A DNA stretch of 64,000 bases from Vibrio mytili (GTDB lineage Bacteria > Pseudomonadota > Gammaproteobacteria > Enterobacterales > Vibrionaceae), in NCBI RefSeq assembly GCF_000830505.1, contig NZ_JXOK01000019.1:1-64000 (forward strand), written 5' to 3'. The notes under the pieces are model-generated. The model searched no databases. It was not told the DNA's origin and saw only the letters and a list, made by a program, of their open reading frames with translations. This document shows positions 57,597-64,000 of this stretch, one piece after another. Both the position numbers and the translations under genes were made by a program. The number at the start of each line of letters is the position of its first letter. Positions within the stretch are counted from its first letter, which is position 1.

Positions 57597-57627
57597 AAAA
57601 AGATGCGAGTAATCGCATCTTTTTATC
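57597..57627 (-). terminator. Terminator of clpSA
   Basis: AAAAAGATGCGA / TCGCATCTTTTT with a 4-nt loop; on the minus strand it follows clpA by about 20 bp. Confidence 0.9.
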
Positions 57628-57646
57628 ATGATTAAAGACCTAGAGC

Positions 57647-59917
57647 TTAGTGCATGGCTGCTTCTTTTTCGCTCAAGTATTCGAACTCCAGAGCGTCGTT
57701 AACCAGCGTCACTTTCACTGTCCCACCATCCACAAGGGCACCGAACAATAATTCATTGGCCAACGGTTTCTTAAGCTGCTCTTGGATAACGCGCCCCATC
57801 GGACGAGCACCCATCGCTTTGTCGTAACCTTTGTTAGCCAACCAATGACGAGCGTCCTGAGAAACTTCCATCGATACGCCACGAGCATCTAATTGGACTT
57901 GCAGTTCAACGATGAACTTATCGACAACTTGGTGGATAACGCTTTCGTCCAAGCTATTAAACCAAATAATGTTGTCCAAACGGTTACGAAACTCTGGTGT
58001 AAACACTTTCTTAATTTCAGCCATCGCATCGTGCGTGTTGTCTTGCTGGATTAAACCGATCGATTTCTTCTCAGTTTCCGCAACGCCAGCATTCGTGGTC
58101 ATTACCAGAATCACATTACGGAAATCCGCTTTGCGACCATTGTTATCGGTCAAGGTACCGTTATCCATCACTTGCAGTAACAAGTTAAAGATATCTGGGT
58201 GCGCTTTCTCGATTTCATCTAACAGCACGACGGAATGCGGATGTTTGATAACCGCATCGGTTAACAAGCCACCTTGGTCATATCCTACATAACCCGGAGG
58301 CGCGCCGATTAAGCGGCTGACTGAGTGACGCTCCCCATATTCGGACATATCAAAGCGAAGCAGTTCAATACCAAGCAGTTTGGATAATTGAACTGTCACC
58401 TCTGTTTTACCCACCCCAGTAGGACCAGCAAACAAGAAGGAGCCGACTGGTTTATTATCAACGCCTAAACCAGCACGCGTCAGCTTAATGGCTTCAGACA
58501 AAGCATCAATTGCATTGTCTTGACCAAAGACTAGCATCTTCATTTTACTGTCGAGGTTCTTCAAAATATCTTTATCTGATGAAGAGACCGACTTCTCTGG
58601 AATTCGTGCCATCTTCGCAACCATGGCTTCGATATCAGCCACACCAACGGTTTTTTTGCGGCGACTCGCAGGTGCTAAACGGCTACGAGCTCCCGCTTCA
58701 TCGATGACATCGATAGCTTTGTCTGGTAGGTGGCGTTCATTAATATACTTGGCTGAAAGCTCCACCGCGGCTCGCAACGCTTTATTTGTGTAACGCACAG
58801 CGTGGTGAGCTTCGTACTTTGGTTTCAATCCCATCAGAATTTTTGTCGTATCATCTAGGGACGGTTCAACAACATCAATTTTTTGGAAACGACGTGAGAG
58901 CGCACGCTCTTTCTCAAAAATATTGCTGTATTCTTGATACGTTGTTGAGCCAATGCAGCGTAGCTTACCACTACTTAACAGAGGCTTAATCAAGTTCGCT
59001 GCGTCCACTTGTCCACCAGACGCTGCACCAGCGCCGATGATGGTATGAATTTCGTCAATAAACAGAATGGCGTCGTCTTCTTTCTCGAGTTGTTTCAAAA
59101 TCGTTTTAAAACGTTTTTCAAAATCACCTCGATATTTGGTACCCGCAAGTAGAGAGCCAATATCAAGAGAATAGATAACACTGTTTTCAATCACTTCAGG
59201 GACTTGCCCTTCTACGATTCTCCATGCTAAGCCTTCTGCAATAGCGGTTTTACCCACGCCGGCTTCACCGACAAGCAGAGGGTTATTTTTGCGACGTCGA
59301 CACAGAACTTGAATGGTTCGCTCTAGCTCTTTGTCTCGACCAATCAGTGGGTCGATATGACCTTGTTTAGCAAGTTGATTTAGATTGGTGGCAAAGCTTT
59401 CTAAGCGCTCTTCCGAGCTTCCCTCTTCAACACTATCGGAGCTAAAAGAATCTGGCGCAGACGGGTCTTCACTCGCACCCGATGCTTTTGTAATTCCGTG
59501 GGAGATAAAGTTAACAATATCGAGTCGGGAGATGTCGTTCTTCTTGAGCAAATAGGCGGCGTGAGATTCTTGTTCACTAAAAATAGCAACGAGTACATTG
59601 GCACCGGTCACTTCATTGCGACCCGACGATTGAACATGGAAGACCGCGCGTTGTAGTACACGTTGAAAGCTCAATGTTGGCTGAGTCTCTCGCGTTTCGT
59701 CGGCTTCAGGAATTAGAGGGGTTGTTTGATCAATAAAAATATCGAGTTCGTTGCGCAAAGCATCCAGATCAGCTTTGCACGCTAATAGGGCTTCCTTAGC
59801 TGCATCATTCTCTAATAATGCGAGTAGGAGGTGTTCAACAGTCATAAACTCATGTCGCTTATCACGAGCGCGAGCAAATGCACTGTTAAGGCTTGACTCT
59901 AGTTCTTTGTTTAGCAT
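57647..59917 (-). CDS. clpA: ATP-dependent Clp protease ATP-binding subunit ClpA
   Basis: Hsp100 unfoldase that feeds substrates to ClpP. It is 756 aa long: N domain with two repeats ([55 protein letters not shown]) where ClpS docks, D1 AAA+ module (Walker [17 protein letters not shown], Walker [14 protein letters not shown]) and D2 module (Walker [19 protein letters not shown], Walker [18 protein letters not shown], ClpP-contact loop region near IGLIQQDN). Start ATG 59917 follows GGGAGGTACTT. It is preceded by clpS by 47 bp. Confidence 0.97.
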   Translation of the reverse strand: MLNKELESSLNSAFARARDKRHEFMTVEHLLLALLENDAAKEALLACKADLDALRNELDIFIDQTTPLIPEADETRETQPTLSFQRVLQRAVFHVQSSGRNEVTGANVLVAIFSEQESHAAYLLKKNDISRLDIVNFISHGITKASGASEDPSAPDSFSSDSVEEGSSEERLESFATNLNQLAKQGHIDPLIGRDKELERTIQVLCRRRKNNPLLVGEAGVGKTAIAEGLAWRIVEGQVPEVIENSVIYSLDIGSLLAGTKYRGDFEKRFKTILKQLEKEDDAILFIDEIHTIIGAGAASGGQVDAANLIKPLLSSGKLRCIGSTTYQEYSNIFEKERALSRRFQKIDVVEPSLDDTTKILMGLKPKYEAHHAVRYTNKALRAAVELSAKYINERHLPDKAIDVIDEAGARSRLAPASRRKKTVGVADIEAMVAKMARIPEKSVSSSDKDILKNLDSKMKMLVFGQDNAIDALSEAIKLTRAGLGVDNKPVGSFLFAGPTGVGKTEVTVQLSKLLGIELLRFDMSEYGERHSVSRLIGAPPGYVGYDQGGLLTDAVIKHPHSVVLLDEIEKAHPDIFNLLLQVMDNGTLTDNNGRKADFRNVILVMTTNAGVAETEKKSIGLIQQDNTHDAMAEIKKVFTPEFRNRLDNIIWFNSLDESVIHQVVDKFIVELQVQLDARGVSMEVSQDARHWLANKGYDKAMGARPMGRVIQEQLKKPLANELLFGALVDGGTVKVTLVNDALEFEYLSEKEAAMH

Positions 59918-59964
59918 AAGTACCTCCCGAAAAAACAACTAGGGTTGTTCGAGCAAGTCTTCTT

Positions 59965-60285
59965 TTACGCTTGCTCCATAGTACAAAGTAACGGATGTTC
60001 GTTTTCCCTCGCGTACATCGTGACTTGCGCTACTTTGGTTTCGGCAATTTCTGCGCTGTATGTGCCACAAACTGCCTTTCCATCATAGTGGACCTTTAAC
60101 ATGATTTGAGTCGCCTTATCAATATCATGTGAAAAGAATCGTTCTAGTACCTCTATGACGAAATCCATAGGTGTGTAGTCATCATTATTCAGTACAACAT
60201 TGTAGAGCTTTGGCGGCTGTACTTTTGTACTTTCTCGCTCCAGAAGATCAGAGTCTGGAGTGACCCATTCAAAATTTTTACTCAT
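59965..60285 (-). CDS. clpS: ATP-dependent Clp protease adapter ClpS
   Basis: Adapter that delivers N-degron substrates to ClpA. It is 106 aa long: a flexible N-terminal extension, then [24 protein letters not shown] (contains the conserved [10 protein letters not shown] pocket), [23 protein letters not shown] and [10 protein letters not shown]. It is divergent to cspD and co-oriented with clpA, as in E. coli. Confidence 0.97.
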   Translation of the reverse strand: MSKNFEWVTPDSDLLERESTKVQPPKLYNVVLNNDDYTPMDFVIEVLERFFSHDIDKATQIMLKVHYDGKAVCGTYSAEIAETKVAQVTMYARENEHPLLCTMEQA

Positions 60286-61036
60286 GGCAATTCAAAGATA
60301 TCGTATCAAAGGGTTGATGGTTTCGACCTATAAAAACAATCTACCACAAGGATGAAGCTCGGTGTAGTGAGATGTAGCACCTAAATTAAACTTTGACGAA
60401 TAAAGTGAACGCCCGGTACGTTTTTTCTTCTAGTAGTTTTTTCTTGTAGTAAGTGTACGGACCACTCATCTCGAAAATCAATCTACCCTTTTATAGAGAC
60501 TAATCTACGTCGTCGTAGGGCGCAAATAAAAAAGCGCCCTCTTTGGCGGGAAAAGGCCTGTCTTATCTCCCCACTAACATCCTTGCTTATCCCTACAACT
60601 TTTTGGGGGATGAGTTCACATTTTTCAACATAAAATCGATAGAACTTATGAGCCACCCGCTTACTATTTAGCCAGATTATTTTTCTACTTTGGAACAGCA
60701 TAGCGACATAGGTTACTTTAAAAAGAGGTCAACATGAGTATTAAGCACTGAATAATCATTAATTACAAAACTATCGTTTGCAAAATTGTTAATATTATAT
60801 GCATTTTGTTGGCGATATTGTTTCAATTTGTAGCATATCACTATTGACTGTCTCAATTCATTGACTACAGTGGAAGATGTTGATGCATAAATCCTCACTC
60901 TGGGTATGCAGGTTGAGCACCTAGCGGAAATACGGTATTAGGCATCGACTTGATGAGTTAGCACTAGCTAACAGTAGTACCAAGTAAATTCGTACTTGGG
61001 GTAGTAAAAATATCAATGCATGAGGGATGTAATAGC
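60286..61036. other. Long intergenic region between divergent clpS and cspD
   Basis: About 750 bp. Minus-strand frames 60483-60701 and 60713-60898 have no protein-like character. A hairpin GGGCGC (60518-60523) / GCGCCC (60534-60539) with an A-rich loop overlaps a second possible stem CGCC / GGCG; I cannot assign a function. Both promoters must lie here. Confidence 0.45.
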
Positions 61037-61255
61037 ATGGCTACAGGTACAGTAAAGTGGTTTAACAACGCCAAAGGATTTGGTTTTATTTGTTCAGATG
61101 AAGAGGAAGGGGATATTTTTGCCCACTACTCGACCATTCAAATGGAAGGTTATCGTACTCTGAAAGCAGGGCAACAAGTTTCCTATGAGATAGAAAAAGG
61201 TCCAAAAGGCTCTCACGCTAGTGCCGTCGTGCCGATAGAAGACCAAGCTAAATAA
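61037..61255 (+). CDS. cspD: Cold shock-like protein CspD
   Basis: A 72-aa cold shock domain protein with RNP1 KGFGFICSD and RNP2 DIFAHYSTI, and the CspD-typical stretch QMEGYRTLKAGQ. In E. coli CspD is induced in stationary phase and inhibits replication. The start ATG 61037 is preceded by GAGGGA; the upstream codons from 61016 are not part of the family. It is divergent to clpS-clpA, an arrangement conserved in gammaproteobacteria. Confidence 0.95.
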   Translation: MATGTVKWFNNAKGFGFICSDEEEGDIFAHYSTIQMEGYRTLKAGQQVSYEIEKGPKGSHASAVVPIEDQAK

Positions 61256-61336
61256 ACACATTTCGACAAACAAAATGATTGTTCTCGGGTTTCGCGGATC
61301 ACCAATCGGTGGTTTTGCTTTTGCTTAGAGAAGAAT

Positions 61337-61367
61337 AAACCCGCAATACAGTAGCGGGTTTTTTTAT
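61337..61367 (+). terminator. Terminator of cspD
   Basis: AAACCCGC / GCGGGTTT with a 9-nt loop, then T-run; on the plus strand after cspD. Confidence 0.85.
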
Positions 61368-61437
61368 TAGTTCTTCATTCAGCAACCAAAAGTTAAGATA
61401 AAGCACACCAATCAACGATCCATGTGCTCATCACTGA

Positions 61438-63671
<2,234 letters not shown>

Positions 63672-63682
63672 CTATATTTTTT

Positions 63683-63721
63683 TAATCAACTGGTTGGTTG
63701 ATCAACTCAGCGTCTGAGTTG
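63683..63721 (-). other. Two adjacent hairpins in the icd leader
   Basis: CAACTCAG / CTGAGTTG (loop CGT, 63703-63721) and ATCAAC / GTTGAT (63685-63702) lie 20-60 bp before the icd start. GTTGATCAAC spanning both is itself a palindrome, so the pairings are mutually exclusive. There is no T-run. Confidence 0.45.
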
Positions 63722-63962
63722 GTGAAATTGGCGCATTGAAATACGTTAGTGGTGCGTTTCTCCTCGCTAACGCTACATGCGTTGCACTCTTCGTTGTAGT
63801 GATTCTGAATCCTTGAGTGCCGTTATATAATTAAACAATTGTCACGAAATAGTCTATCATTTCGTGCGTTTTGTAAGTTTTAGGCGCGCAAATGATATCT
63901 GATCATAAGGAAATTTAAAACTTTCAAACACAGTTCATTTACATTTTTGCAGGGTAGTTAAC

Positions 63963-64000
63963 ATGTCATCTCGTACTGGCCAAAGAAAAGGCCACCGCAC
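63963..64000 (+). CDS. First codons of an unidentified gene (possibly rluE by synteny)
   Basis: ATG at 63963, preceded by GCAGGGTAG, opens a frame MSSRTGQRKGHR that runs off the window. A basic N terminus like this is common in RluE-type 23S rRNA pseudouridine synthases, and rluE is next to icd in E. coli; this is a guess from neighbourhood only. Confidence 0.4.
   Translation, partial: MSSRTGQRKGHR

Noticed and set aside
60483..60701. 72-aa minus-strand frame in the clpS-cspD gap
   Set aside because: Very basic and random-looking, no ribosome site, overlaps competing hairpins.

Overview
This window is chromosomal DNA from a Vibrio (Vibrionaceae, Gammaproteobacteria), most likely close to the Harveyi group. 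The evidence is gene content and order rather than any database match: ybgC-tolQRAB-pal-cpoB next to cydABX-ybgE, mukFEB with cmoM and elyC, cspD/clpS-clpA, a monomeric isocitrate dehydrogenase, and a c-di-GMP-I riboswitch in front of a tfoY gene, as described for V. cholerae Vc2. Almost everything is core genome. There is no rRNA, phage, insertion sequence or CRISPR array; the only intact RNA features are a partial tRNA-Ser at the left edge and the riboswitch.

Layout. 1-4.2 kb: tRNA-Ser(GGA), alaE, a UPF0149 protein, a K+ channel, nadA. 4.4-9.7 kb: Tol-Pal envelope operon on the minus strand. 9.9-13.3 kb: cytochrome bd operon, with two perfect FNR boxes 50 bp apart upstream. 13.6-15.9 kb: ruvC-ruvAB with a LexA box. 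16.1-20.7 kb: three overlapping minus-strand genes of unknown function (a helical protein, a DUF3859-like protein and an 873-aa protein with a beta-propeller-like C half), preceded by five 15-bp repeats; this is the best candidate for an undescribed system. 21-26 kb: aspS, yecE, cmoA, cmoB. 26.2-29.4 kb: a poorly understood envelope module (retropepsin-like lipoprotein, 7TM inactive transglutaminase, ATP-grasp ligase), then a 56-codon gene and an aldehyde dehydrogenase. 31.8-40.1 kb: mukFEB, cmoM, elyC. 40.2-45.4 kb: torR/torD, purR with PUR boxes, riboswitch-tfoY, a VTT membrane protein and a DUF2007/zinc-ribbon protein. 45.4-49.3 kb: a heptanucleotide microsatellite region, a hydrolase, glgC-glgA. 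50.3-57.5 kb: topA, yciN, aroA, a glycine-zipper protein, aat, bpt, infA. 57.6-64 kb: clpA, clpS, cspD, icd and the first codons of another gene.

Functional groupings: Aat, Bpt, ClpS and ClpA together make the bacterial N-degron pathway within about 5 kb. CmoA, CmoB and CmoM, which build and methylate cmo5U34 in tRNA, are all present in two loci 13 kb apart. Tol-Pal, MukBEF and RuvABC cover envelope constriction, chromosome organisation and recombination.

Quality caveat: five genes (ruvC, aspS, the VTT gene, mukB, icd) are each broken by a single-base indel, and the family-typical length returns when one base is restored. AspS is indispensable, and three of the five are loss of one C from GCCA on the plus strand. 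I read these as sequence errors, most likely long-read homopolymer errors, rather than gene decay.
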